Below, one piece after another: positions 49,695-57,676 of a stretch of 64,000 nucleotides of DNA. The translations under genes were made by a program, and so were the position numbers. The stretch comes from Streptomyces sp. CB02058. GTDB lineage: Bacteria; Actinomycetota; Actinomycetes; Streptomycetales; Streptomycetaceae. Where the stretch lies: positions 372,001 to 436,000 of the forward strand of contig NZ_LIPG01000005.1 in NCBI RefSeq assembly GCF_001905505.1. Reading direction: 5' to 3'. The number at the start of each line of letters is the position of its first letter. Positions within the stretch are counted from its first letter, which is position 1. The notes below the pieces were generated by a model. That model did no database searches and had not been told where the DNA came from. It saw nothing but the letters and a program-made list of their open reading frames with translations.

Positions 49695-50198
49695 ATGCCT
49701 CCAGGACTCCCCGCCTCGCGGTCGTCACGGTGTGTGGTCTGCCTGGTGATGACGGCCGGGCTGGCGCTCGGGCCCGTCGCCTGGGCCCAAGGGGACGGCG
49801 CCGCCCTCTCCGCCCCTCCGGCGTACATGGCGTCAGCGAAGTCCCCCGGACCGCCCTCTCCCGGCACGAGCACCTCCGTAGGCACGTCCGAGTCCCCTCT
49901 GGCCGGCCGGCAGGCGGGCGAGGGCCGGGCGCGGCCGGGGCGGTCGCTGTCACCGCTGGAGCTCGCACAGTCCGAGGCCGCGGCCGACGAGGTGCCTCCC
50001 GAGGCGGATCCCCACGAGGTGCCCCCGTTCACGCCTCCGCCGGGCGCCTTCCCCGAGCCGGGCGAGACCGGGCGGCAGCGGCAGGCGCTGGACGAGCCCG
50101 TCGTACGGCAGGTCCGGGACGTGTCACTGGGCAGCGGAATCACCCTGGTCGGGCTGGGCCTGGCCTTCCTGGCGTTCCGCATGCGGCGCACCGACTGA
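49695..50198 (+). CDS. Small exported, membrane-anchored protein of unknown function
   Basis: The product is 167 aa. An N-terminal signal (CVVCLVMTAGLALGPVAWAQ) is followed by a Pro/Ser/Glu-rich extracellular region (about residues 35-130) and a C-terminal membrane segment (GSGITLVGLGLAFLAFRMRR) with a basic stop. This type-I layout, with a flexible proline-rich outside, suggests a surface or cell-wall-spanning protein. I do not recognise the family. Start ATG at 49695 has no strong ribosome site. It precedes the PadR-ABC operon by 82 bases. Confidence 0.7.
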   Translation: MPPGLPASRSSRCVVCLVMTAGLALGPVAWAQGDGAALSAPPAYMASAKSPGPPSPGTSTSVGTSESPLAGRQAGEGRARPGRSLSPLELAQSEAAADEVPPEADPHEVPPFTPPPGAFPEPGETGRQRQALDEPVVRQVRDVSLGSGITLVGLGLAFLAFRMRRTD

Positions 50199-50257
50199 CC
50201 GGGTCTCCCCCCACCGCCCCTCATTCCGCCCGGGACGTGTGCGCTTGCCTGGAACAG

Positions 50258-50283
50258 CATACTGGGTATACATACTCAGTATG
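50258..50283. promoter_or_regulatory. Candidate PadR operator and promoter overlapping the start codon
   Basis: CATACTG at 50258-50264 is complementary to CAGTATG at 50277-50283, and the space between holds GTATACATAC. The palindrome includes the padR ATG (50281-50283). TATACA at 50267-50272 is a good -10 box, placing the RNA start at the ATG, so PadR probably represses its own leaderless transcript and the ABC genes. Confidence 0.7.
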
Positions 50284-50904
50284 TCGATCCGCCACGGGCT
50301 GCTTGCCCTCCTGGAACGGGGGCCTCGGTACGGCTCCCAGCTCCGTACCGAATTCGAGTCCCGCACCGGTTCCACCTGGCCGCTGAACGTCGGCCAGGTC
50401 TACACGACGCTCAGCCGCCTCGAACGCGACGGGATGGTCGCCCAGGACGGCGAGGACGACGCGGGCCACGCTCTCTACGCGATCACCGACGACGGCCGCA
50501 CCGAGCTGCGGAGCTGGTTCGAGACCCCGGTCGACCGCGACAGCCCGCCCCGCGACGAACTGGCGATCAAGCTCGCGATGGCGGTGGGGGCACCCGGGGT
50601 GGACATCCGTGCCGTCATCCAGTCCCAGCGGAGCCACACCCTCAAGGCGATGCAGGACTACACCCGGCTCAAGGCCCAGGCCCTCGCCGCCGTACCCGCC
50701 GACCGTGACGAGGTCGCCTGGCTGCTCGTGGTGGAGCAGCTGATCTTCCAGGCCGAGGCGGAGGCCCGCTGGCTGGACCACTGCGAGTCCCGCCTCGTCC
50801 GCCTCGCGGAGGCCGCGGCGACCGAACCCGCCGCCCGACCCGCCACAGCCACGGGCCGTGGCGCCTCGCGGTCCACCGCCTCGCGCCCTTCCGGCCGCCG
50901 CTGA
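50281..50904 (+). CDS. PadR-family transcriptional regulator
   Basis: The product is 207 aa. The N-terminal winged helix is at about residues 1-85: HGLLALLERGPRYGSQLRTEFE, VGQVYTTLSRLERDGMV and YAITDDGRTELRSWFE. The C-terminal Vir_C-like dimerisation helices follow (about 95-175), then an Ala/Thr/Pro tail. PadR regulators of this type commonly repress ABC exporters, often for antimicrobial compounds, which fits the two genes downstream. The ATG at 50281 lies within the operator and has no ribosome site, consistent with a leaderless start. 73 bases to the next gene. Confidence 0.92.
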   Translation: MSIRHGLLALLERGPRYGSQLRTEFESRTGSTWPLNVGQVYTTLSRLERDGMVAQDGEDDAGHALYAITDDGRTELRSWFETPVDRDSPPRDELAIKLAMAVGAPGVDIRAVIQSQRSHTLKAMQDYTRLKAQALAAVPADRDEVAWLLVVEQLIFQAEAEARWLDHCESRLVRLAEAAATEPAARPATATGRGASRSTASRPSGRR

Positions 50905-50977
50905 CCACCGGCGACGCGGGCCGCTCCGTGCCCGCGGCCTCTTTCCGTACACCGTTCTCAGGGGGGAACAGCTCACC

Positions 50978-51745
50978 ATGTCACCGTCCGTCCCCGCTCC
51001 GTCGTCCGCCGGTCCCTCCGTGGACGCTCCCGTCCTGCGGCTGAGGGCCCTCACCCGCACGCACGGCTCCGGCATCGCCGAGGTGCACGCACTGCGCGGC
51101 ATCGACCTGTCCGTCCGCACCGGTGAGCTCGTCGCCGTGATGGGCCCCTCGGGCTCCGGCAAGTCCACGCTGCTGAGCCTGGCGGGCGGCCTCGACACCG
51201 CGACCAGCGGCCAGGTCGTCATCGAGGGCCAGGACCTCTCCACGCTCGGTCCCAAGGGCATGGCACGCCTGCGCCGGCGCAGCGTCGGTTATGTCTTCCA
51301 GGACTACAACCTGATCCCCGCCCTCACCGCCGTGGAGAACATCGCCCTGCCGCGCGAACTCGACGGCGTCTCCGTACGCAAGGCGCGCAAGGAGGCCATG
51401 GAGTCGCTCGAGGAGATACACCTGGCGGAGGTCGCCGACCGCTTCCCCGACGAGATGTCCGGCGGCCAGCAGCAGCGCGTCGCCATCGCCCGCGCCCTTG
51501 TGGGCGACCGGCGCCTCGTGCTCGCCGACGAGCCGACCGGAGCGCTCGACTCGGAGACCGGCGAGCTCGTGCTCGCCCTGCTCCGCAACCGCTGCGACCA
51601 GGGCGCTGCCGGGGTGATGGTGACGCACGAGCCCCGGTACGCGGCCTGGGCGGACCGGGTGGTCTTCCTCCGGGACGGTGCGGTCGTGGACGAGACGGTG
51701 TCCACCGCCGCCGAGTCGCTGCTCGCCGCTGAAGGTGCCGAGTGA
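50978..51745 (+). CDS. ABC transporter ATP-binding protein (MacB/LolD type)
   Basis: The product is 255 aa. Walker A is MGPSGSGKSTLL, the Q loop VFQDYNLI, the signature MSGGQQQRVAIARAL and Walker B RLVLADEPTGALD; the H loop is VTHEP. All match the MacB/LolD class that works with FtsX-type permeases in export or sensing. The ATG at 50978 has a GGGGGGAA run upstream. The TGA stop overlaps the permease GTG (GTGA), so ATPase and permease are made together. Confidence 0.94.
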   Translation: MSPSVPAPSSAGPSVDAPVLRLRALTRTHGSGIAEVHALRGIDLSVRTGELVAVMGPSGSGKSTLLSLAGGLDTATSGQVVIEGQDLSTLGPKGMARLRRRSVGYVFQDYNLIPALTAVENIALPRELDGVSVRKARKEAMESLEEIHLAEVADRFPDEMSGGQQQRVAIARALVGDRRLVLADEPTGALDSETGELVLALLRNRCDQGAAGVMVTHEPRYAAWADRVVFLRDGAVVDETVSTAAESLLAAEGAE

Positions 51746-54600
51746 GCGTTCTCACCGGATGGCGCGCCGCGCTCCGGATCGCCCGGCGCGACGCCCTGCG
51801 GGCCAAGGGCCGCAGCGCGCTCGTCGTCTCGATGATCGCTCTGCCGGTCCTCGGTGTGACGGCCGCCGATGTGACGTACCGCAGCTCCACACCCACCGTC
51901 GCGGAGAACCTGACGGCCCGGATGGGGTCGGCGGACGCCGTGTTCAGTCCGGCGGGCATCGGGGACGTCCCCCTGGAGCAGATGCCCGACGCCAGCACCT
52001 GGGACACGCCCGACCGGGCGGCGGTCCCGGCCGAGGACGAGCGCACCCCCGTGGACGTACCGGCCACGTTCCCGAAGGGCTCGCGCCACCTCACCGAGCA
52101 GTCAGTTCCCGCCCTGGTCACCACCCGGCACGGGGTCGCCAGCACCGAGATCGTCGAGCTGCGCACCTCCGATCCGGCGCTCCGGGGCAGGATCGAACTG
52201 GTCGACGGGGCGTACCCGCACGGTGAGGGCGAGGTCGTCGCGACCGAGCACTTCCTGAAGTCCGCGGGACTCGAGGTGGGCTCCCGCACGACGCTGCGCG
52301 GCCCCGAGCAGACGTACACGATCACCGGCAGCGTCGAGCTGCCCGGGGACCTGGACAGGAGTGCGCTGTACGCCGATCCGGGCGCGGTACTCGCCCCGTG
52401 GAAGGCCGCGGCCGACCGTGACGAGAAGGTCGTCCCTCCCTACCCCGGCGACATGATCTGGCTCGTCCGGAGCCCCGCCGGTGCCGGCATCTCCTGGCCC
52501 GACGTGCTCCGGGCCAACGAGAAGGGCGTCCTGGTGCTCTCCCGCCAGGTCGCTCTCGACCCGCCGCCGGACTCCGAGGTCCCGCTGCTCGCGCACCAGG
52601 ACATGTCCCTGCGTGAGGACTCGGCGGGGTTGAGCGCGGGGGTGGTGACCGTCGTCGCCATGGCCGTCCTGGAGATCGTCCTGCTGGCCGGTCCCGCGTT
52701 CGCGGTCGGCGCGCGCCGCTCGCGCAGGCAGCTCGGCCTCGTCGGCACCTGTGGCGGCGACAGGAGCCAGGTACGGGCCGTCGTGCTGTCGGGGGGCCTG
52801 GTCCTCGGCACTGTCGGAGCCGTGACCGGTGTCGTCGCGGGCATCGGCCTCACCGTCCTGTTCCGTCCGATGATCGAGGGGTGGACCGGCAGCCGCTTCG
52901 GGACGCTCGACATCCGCCCCCGGGAACTGCTGGGCATCGCCGTCATCGGCCTCGTCACCGGCGTCCTGGCCGCTCTGGCACCGGCGATCGTGGCCGGCCG
53001 GCAGTCGGTGCTCGAATCGCTCACGGGCCGCCGTGGCACCCGCCGGAGCTCGCGCGTCCTGCCCGTCGTGGGCTGCGTGGCCCTCACGGGCGGCGTGGCG
53101 GTCGCCGTGTTCGGCGGCACCAACGGTGACACGGCGCTGATCGCCGGTGGCTCCATCGTCGCCGAGCTCGGGGTGCTCGCCTGCATCCCCGTGATCATCG
53201 GCTTCCTCGGACGGCTGGGTGCCCGGCTGCCGCTCTCCCCGCGCATGGCACTGCGCGACGCCGCACGGAACCGAGGGCGTACGGCGCCCGCGGTCGCCGC
53301 CGTCATGGCGGCCGTGGCGGGCACCATCGCCATCTCCACGTACACGGCCAGCGTCGAGGCCGAGCACGTCTACGACCATCTGCAGCCGCTCACTCCGGGC
53401 ACGGTGGCCCTCGTGACCTCCGAGCCGGCCGGCGTCGACCAGCTCCCCCTCGCCAGGGTCGCCGCGGAACGGAATCTCGCCGTCACGGGCGGTCGCGCGG
53501 ACATCGGGCGGGTCTGGGCGGGATCCGACTGCGCGGTCTACTACGAGGAGGAGAACGGCTGCGGCACCCTCGAACTGGTCAAGCCCACCGGCAAGGGCCA
53601 CAGCTGCCCGCTCCAGGGGGCGGGTGCCGGAAAGCTCGCCGAGAGCCTCTCCGCCGAGGAGCACAAGAAGCTGATGCACTCCCCCGCCTGCGTCGACGAG
53701 TACGTGACCGCCCAGGCACTCACCACCGGTGACAGCAACATCGCCGTGGGGGATGCCGCACTCCTCAGGTCGTACGTGAAGCTCGACGACCCGGCGGCGG
53801 CCGAGGCCCTGGAGGCCGGAACTCCCGTCCTGCTCAACTCCGCGTACGCGAAGGACGGCGAGGTCACGCTCAAGGCCGTGCACACGTACAACGAGCGCGA
53901 CAAGGAGAACCGCGCGCTCCATCCGGGCGCTGCCGAGACCACCACCGACCGGCTGAAGGTCTACGTCGCGCCCGCGGAGTACGCGTCCACGCCCGGGATC
54001 CGCATGATCCTGCCGCAGCGGACGGCGGACCGGCTCGGACTCCGCACCGCGCCGTACGGGACGGTCTACACCGTCGCGCACACGCCGACGGATGCCGAGC
54101 AGCAGGCGGTGTCTGCCGCGTTCACCCAGGCGGGGAACGGGGTCTACCTCCAGGCGGAGAGCCCGGCCGAGCGGCGCGACGAGGAGGTGATCCTGCTGAT
54201 CCTCGCCCTGTTCGCGGGTGTCGTCACCCTGGGCGCCGCGGCCATCACCACCGGTCTCGCCAAGGCCGACGCGGAGGCCGACCTCACCACGCTCAGCGCG
54301 GTGGGGGCACCTCCCGGGGTGCGGCGCTCGCTCTCCGGGTTCCAGTGCCTGGTCGTCGCGCTCACCGGCGTGCTGCTCGGCACGGCAACCGGGATCGTGC
54401 CCGCGGTGGCCCTGCGCCTGGTCGACCTGCGTGAGGCCATGGCCTCCATGCGGGAGCAGCCCATGGACTCCGCGTACACGCCGATCATGCTGCCGTGGGG
54501 AACCATCGGGCTGCTGGCTCTGGTCGTACCGGTGATGGCCGGGCTGCTGGCCGCCGCGTTCGCCGGGTCCCGGTCGGCGCTGACGCGGCGGGCCGGGTGA
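51742..54600 (+). CDS. ABC transporter permease (FtsX/MacB type, large)
   Basis: The product is 952 aa. A first membrane helix (ALVVSMIALPVLGVTAADV) lies near residue 28, then a large extracellular domain. A first FtsX module has helices near 300-470 (VVTVVAMAVLEIVLLAG, VLSGGLVLGTVGAVTG). A second extracellular domain at about 540-810 contains several Cys (GSDCAVYYEEENGCGTL, SPACVDEY). The second FtsX module ends the protein with helices near 815-950. Together with the ATPase it forms an exporter or a sensing complex for an extracellular substrate; substrate unknown. The GTG start overlaps the ATPase stop. Confidence 0.93.
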   Translation: MSVLTGWRAALRIARRDALRAKGRSALVVSMIALPVLGVTAADVTYRSSTPTVAENLTARMGSADAVFSPAGIGDVPLEQMPDASTWDTPDRAAVPAEDERTPVDVPATFPKGSRHLTEQSVPALVTTRHGVASTEIVELRTSDPALRGRIELVDGAYPHGEGEVVATEHFLKSAGLEVGSRTTLRGPEQTYTITGSVELPGDLDRSALYADPGAVLAPWKAAADRDEKVVPPYPGDMIWLVRSPAGAGISWPDVLRANEKGVLVLSRQVALDPPPDSEVPLLAHQDMSLREDSAGLSAGVVTVVAMAVLEIVLLAGPAFAVGARRSRRQLGLVGTCGGDRSQVRAVVLSGGLVLGTVGAVTGVVAGIGLTVLFRPMIEGWTGSRFGTLDIRPRELLGIAVIGLVTGVLAALAPAIVAGRQSVLESLTGRRGTRRSSRVLPVVGCVALTGGVAVAVFGGTNGDTALIAGGSIVAELGVLACIPVIIGFLGRLGARLPLSPRMALRDAARNRGRTAPAVAAVMAAVAGTIAISTYTASVEAEHVYDHLQPLTPGTVALVTSEPAGVDQLPLARVAAERNLAVTGGRADIGRVWAGSDCAVYYEEENGCGTLELVKPTGKGHSCPLQGAGAGKLAESLSAEEHKKLMHSPACVDEYVTAQALTTGDSNIAVGDAALLRSYVKLDDPAAAEALEAGTPVLLNSAYAKDGEVTLKAVHTYNERDKENRALHPGAAETTTDRLKVYVAPAEYASTPGIRMILPQRTADRLGLRTAPYGTVYTVAHTPTDAEQQAVSAAFTQAGNGVYLQAESPAERRDEEVILLILALFAGVVTLGAAAITTGLAKADAEADLTTLSAVGAPPGVRRSLSGFQCLVVALTGVLLGTATGIVPAVALRLVDLREAMASMREQPMDSAYTPIMLPWGTIGLLALVVPVMAGLLAAAFAGSRSALTRRAG

Positions 54601-54646
54601 CGGACGCCGGCCCGGCCCTGAGGCGGCGCGCCGGGTGACGGATGCC
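54585..54646. repeat. Short direct repeat of the permease stop region
   Basis: A 24-base segment ending at 54608 that includes the permease stop recurs 38 bases later (54623-54646), with two mismatches. It looks like a small duplication of the gene's 3' end. Confidence 0.6.
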
Positions 54647-54684
54647 CGCCACCGACCGGTCCATGGCGCCGTCCGGCGCGCTCG

Positions 54685-54724
54685 GTGCCCCCGGAAACGG
54701 GTGATCAACCCTTTCCGGGGGCAC
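54685..54724. terminator. Terminator hairpin after the ABC operon
   Basis: Perfect 13-bp stem, GTGCCCCCGGAAA / TTTCCGGGGGCAC, with an inner GGGT/ACCC pairing. It lies 85 bases past the permease stop and 37 bases before the Bpa start. Confidence 0.82.
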
Positions 54725-54761
54725 ACCATGGAGTGAGGCCGGTGTGCGAGACAATGGCGTC

Positions 54762-55310
54762 ATGGAGATGCCGAGGAATGAACGGTCGCAGGAGCACCCC
54801 CAAGTCCTCGTAGTGGGGCAGGACGGAATGGCCATCGGCGGCGGTGGCGGTGACGACGAGTCGCGCGAGGTCCCGGTGACGGAAATGGTCGAGCAGCCCG
54901 CGAAGGTCATGCGGATCGGCAGCATGATCAAGCAGCTTCTGGAGGAGGTCAGGGCGGCTCCTCTCGACGAGGCGAGCCGGGTCAGGCTGAAGGAGATCCA
55001 CGCGAGCTCGGTCAAGGAGCTGGAGGACGGCCTGGCGCCGGAGCTCGTGGAGGAGCTGGAGCGGCTGTCCCTGCCCTTCACCGAGGAATCCGTTCCCTCC
55101 GAGGCCGAGTTGCGGATCGCGCAGGCTCAGCTGGTCGGCTGGCTCGAAGGACTCTTCCACGGCATTCAGACGGCACTCTTCGCCCAGCAGATGGCGGCCC
55201 GTGCACAGCTGGAGCAGATGCGCCGCGCCCTGCCTCCTGGCGTCGGCCATGAGGACGAGGAAGGCGCCGTCGATCCGCACGGACCGGCGCGCTCCGGCCC
55301 GTATCTGTAG
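54762..55310 (+). CDS. bpa: Bacterial proteasome activator (Bpa/PafE) homologue
   Basis: The product is about 182 aa. It is the ATP-independent ring that opens the actinobacterial 20S proteasome. An N-terminal Gly/Asp-rich tail is followed by the four-helix core: VTEMVEQPAKVMRIGSMIKQLLEEVR near residue 39 and HASSVKELEDGLAPELVEELERL, then AQLVGWLEGLFHGIQTALFAQQM. The C-terminus is SGPYL; the mycobacterial protein ends GQYL, the motif that docks in the proteasome alpha ring, so the penultimate Tyr-Leu is kept. The start is the ATG at 54762; GTG 54744 and ATG 54768 are alternatives. Confidence 0.92.
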   Translation: MEMPRNERSQEHPQVLVVGQDGMAIGGGGGDDESREVPVTEMVEQPAKVMRIGSMIKQLLEEVRAAPLDEASRVRLKEIHASSVKELEDGLAPELVEELERLSLPFTEESVPSEAELRIAQAQLVGWLEGLFHGIQTALFAQQMAARAQLEQMRRALPPGVGHEDEEGAVDPHGPARSGPYL

Positions 55311-55376
55311 GACCGAGCCGGCCTGCGCCCCTCCGTGGGTCCGAGCCGACCTGGGACGTCCACCGCAGTCACACCA

Positions 55377-55411
55377 CGGGGCCCGGCACACATCGCGTGT
55401 GCCGGGCCCCG
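55377..55411. terminator. Bidirectional terminator hairpin
   Basis: A 14-bp perfect stem GGGGCCCGGCACAC / GTGTGCCGGGCCCC with a 5-base loop, between the convergent bpa and quinone oxidoreductase genes. A small 16-base tandem duplication (GGTGTCCTTGAGGCCC) follows at about 55411-55442. Confidence 0.82.
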
Positions 55412-55509
55412 GTGTCCTTGAGGCCCGGTGTCCTTGAGGCGCCGTGTCCGCGGTGGTGGCGTCGGGCCTGGTGCGGTCCGGCCGGGGCTTTGTGCGACCC
55501 GGCCGGGCC

Positions 55510-56496
55510 TCAGGCCTTCGGCGCGATGAGGAGGATCTTGCCGATGTGGCTGCTGGACTCCATCACCCGGTGGGCCTCCGACGCCTCCGCCATCGGCATC
55601 GTGCGGTCCACGATCGGCCGGACGACGCCCTCGGCGATCAGCGGCCAGACGTGCTCACGCACCGCCGCGATGATCGCGGCCTTCTCCGCGAGCGGGCGGG
55701 CGCGCAGCGAGGTGGCCGTGACCGCGGCCCGCTTGCTCAGCAGGGCGCTCAGATTCAGCTCGCCCTTCGCCCCGCCCTGGAGACCGATGATCGCCAGACG
55801 GCCGTTCACGGCCAGCGCCCGCACGTTCCGGTCCAGATACTTCGCCCCGACGATGTCGAGGATGACGTCCGCCCCGGCGCCGTCCGTCGCCTGGCGCAGC
55901 TCCTCGACGAAGTCCTGCTCGCGGTAGTCGATGAGGATGTCGGCTCCGAGCTCCTGACAGCGCGCCAGCTTCTCGGGGCCGCCCGCCGTCACGGCGACGC
56001 GCGCGCCGACGGCCTTGGCCAGCTGAATCGCCATCGTGCCGATCCCGCTGGAACCGCCGTGGATCAGCACGGTCTCGCCAGGGCGCAGATGGGCGACCAT
56101 GAAGACGTTCGACCAGACCGTCGCGGCCACCTCGGGCAGTGCGGCGGCGTCCGGCAGGTCCACTCCGTCGGGCACGGGGAGCAGCTGCCCGGCCGGCACG
56201 GCGACCTTCTCCGCGTATCCGCCACCCGCGAGCAGTCCGCACACCTCGTCGCCCACGGACCACCCGGTCACCCCCGGACCGAGCGCGGCGATCCGGCCCG
56301 CGCACTCCAGCCCCGGGTAGGGGGAGGCGCCGGCCGGAGGGTTGTAGAAGCCCTGCCGCTGAAGGACGTCGGCACGGTTGACCGCGCTGGACACGACCTC
56401 GACGAGGACTTCGCCCTCGCCTGGTACGGGATCGGGGACCTCGGCCCATACGAGCGCTTCGGGGCCGCCTGGTTCGGGGATCGTGATCGCATACAT
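55510..56496 (-). CDS. NADPH:quinone oxidoreductase (zinc-free MDR family)
   Basis: The product is 328 aa. It has the medium-chain dehydrogenase layout: an N-terminal GroES-like domain (SAVNRADVLQRQGFYNPPAGASPYPGLECAG) without the structural or catalytic zinc ligands, and a Rossmann domain with VLIHGGSSGIGTMAIQLAK for NADPH. It resembles the PIG3/TP53I3-type quinone oxidoreductases. The substrate is not determined. The ATG at 56496 begins MYAITIPEPGG, standard for the group. It is convergent with bpa and downstream of the K+ channel gene on the same strand. Confidence 0.92.
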   Translation of the reverse strand: MYAITIPEPGGPEALVWAEVPDPVPGEGEVLVEVVSSAVNRADVLQRQGFYNPPAGASPYPGLECAGRIAALGPGVTGWSVGDEVCGLLAGGGYAEKVAVPAGQLLPVPDGVDLPDAAALPEVAATVWSNVFMVAHLRPGETVLIHGGSSGIGTMAIQLAKAVGARVAVTAGGPEKLARCQELGADILIDYREQDFVEELRQATDGAGADVILDIVGAKYLDRNVRALAVNGRLAIIGLQGGAKGELNLSALLSKRAAVTATSLRARPLAEKAAIIAAVREHVWPLIAEGVVRPIVDRTMPMAEASEAHRVMESSSHIGKILLIAPKA

Positions 56497-56565
56497 GGCG
56501 GCGAGGCTACTCCGTGCGGGCTCCCGGAAGAGGACTGACCTGCCTGCGCCGCGTACCGCCTGAAC

Positions 56566-57669
56566 CTATGGGCGCTGGTTGGGATGCTGATGAGGAGGCA
56601 GCGGAGACGTATGCAGCGGTGAGGCACGCACGATCGTGATCACCCGGTCCGTCAGCTGCAAGGGGCTGGCCGCCGGATCGTCGTAACCGAGCAGCCGGTG
56701 ACCGCGCAGAACACTGACCACCAGGTCGTCGGTCTCCCGGACGTTCTTGCCCACCTCGGCCTTTATCACCGGCCGTTCGACGAGGTCGAGCCCGCTGCCC
56801 TGCTGGATGAGGTCCTCCATCACCGTACCCGCGCTGGGGCTGAGGACGGAGAGGCCCAGCAGACGCCCGGCCGCGCTCGCGCTGGTGATCACGGCGTCGG
56901 CGCCGGACTGCCGCAGCAGAGGCGCGTTCTCCTCCTCGCGTACCGCTGCCACGATCTTCGCGCCTCGGTTGAGCTGACGCGCGGTCAGGGCGACCAGCAC
57001 GGCGGTGTCGTCGCGCTGGGTGGCGATGATGATCTGACGGGCCTTCTGGACCTCGGCCCTCAACAGCACATCACTGCGCGTCGCATCGCCCAGTACACCC
57101 ACGAAGCCTTCGGCGTTGGCCGCCTCGATCACCTTGCCCGCCGGGTCGACGATGACGATCTGTTCCTTCTTCAGACCGGTGGCACAGAGCGTCTGGATCG
57201 CCGAACGGCCCTTCGTGCCGAAGCCGACGACAACGGTGTGTTCACGCAAGTTGGTTCTCCAACGGTTCAGCCGGAAGTCCTCACGAGTCCGTTCCGTAAG
57301 GACTTCGAGGGTGGTGCCGACCAGGATGATCAGGAAGAGCACACGCAGCGGCGTCACCAGCACCACGTTGACGAGCCGCGCCGGGTCGCTGTACGGGACG
57401 ATGTCGCCGTAACCCGTCGTCGACAGCGTCACGGTCGCGTAGTAGACGGCGTCGAGGAAGTCGACCTTTCCGTCGGCGTTGTCGTGGTACCCGCCCCGGT
57501 CGGCCCAGACGATGAAGACCGTCGTGGCCAGGACAGTGAGAGCCATCGCCAGCCGCTTGGCCACCTGCCGCAGCGGTCTGTCGACGACCCTGCGAGGCAG
57601 CAGCACCCGCGTGGGAACGACATGTTCGTCCGCACGCCTGGCCATCGCATCGTGGCCGGGAAGTTTCAC
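56566..57669 (-). CDS. Potassium channel with cytosolic RCK/TrkA-N domain
   Basis: The product is about 367 aa, an inner-membrane channel of two membrane segments per subunit. The first helix is RLAMALTVLATTVFIVWAD; the pore has TLSTTGYGDIVPYSD with the selectivity filter TTGYGD; the second helix is LVTPLRVLFLIILVGTTLEVL. The RCK domain (about 130 onward) begins VVVGFGTKGRSAIQTL with a nucleotide-binding loop. The GTG at 57669 is chosen because GGAAGGG lies 8 bases upstream and it overlaps the moeA stop as GTGA; ATG 57645 is the alternative. The start lies inside parS. Confidence 0.88.
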   Translation of the reverse strand: MKLPGHDAMARRADEHVVPTRVLLPRRVVDRPLRQVAKRLAMALTVLATTVFIVWADRGGYHDNADGKVDFLDAVYYATVTLSTTGYGDIVPYSDPARLVNVVLVTPLRVLFLIILVGTTLEVLTERTREDFRLNRWRTNLREHTVVVGFGTKGRSAIQTLCATGLKKEQIVIVDPAGKVIEAANAEGFVGVLGDATRSDVLLRAEVQKARQIIIATQRDDTAVLVALTARQLNRGAKIVAAVREEENAPLLRQSGADAVITSASAAGRLLGLSVLSPSAGTVMEDLIQQGSGLDLVERPVIKAEVGKNVRETDDLVVSVLRGHRLLGYDDPAASPLQLTDRVITIVRASPLHTSPLPPHQHPNQRP

Positions 57670-57676
57670 GTGAAAC
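57663..57676. other. parS: parS site, perfect match, at a gene-gene junction
   Basis: GTTTCACGTGAAAC, identical to the Streptomyces ParB-binding palindrome. It contains the moeA stop (TGA, 57668-57666 on the minus strand) and the likely GTG start of the K+ channel gene (57669-57667). Confidence 0.93.

Noticed and set aside
49490..50260. 256-codon minus-strand frame covering the 17-bp repeat
   Set aside because: Reads through an out-of-phase tandem repeat and is antisense to the small exported protein and the PadR promoter.
50345..50360. TTCGAGTCC, resembling a tRNA T-loop
   Set aside because: It lies within the PadR coding sequence and has no surrounding cloverleaf arms. No other tRNA-like T-arm was found in the window.
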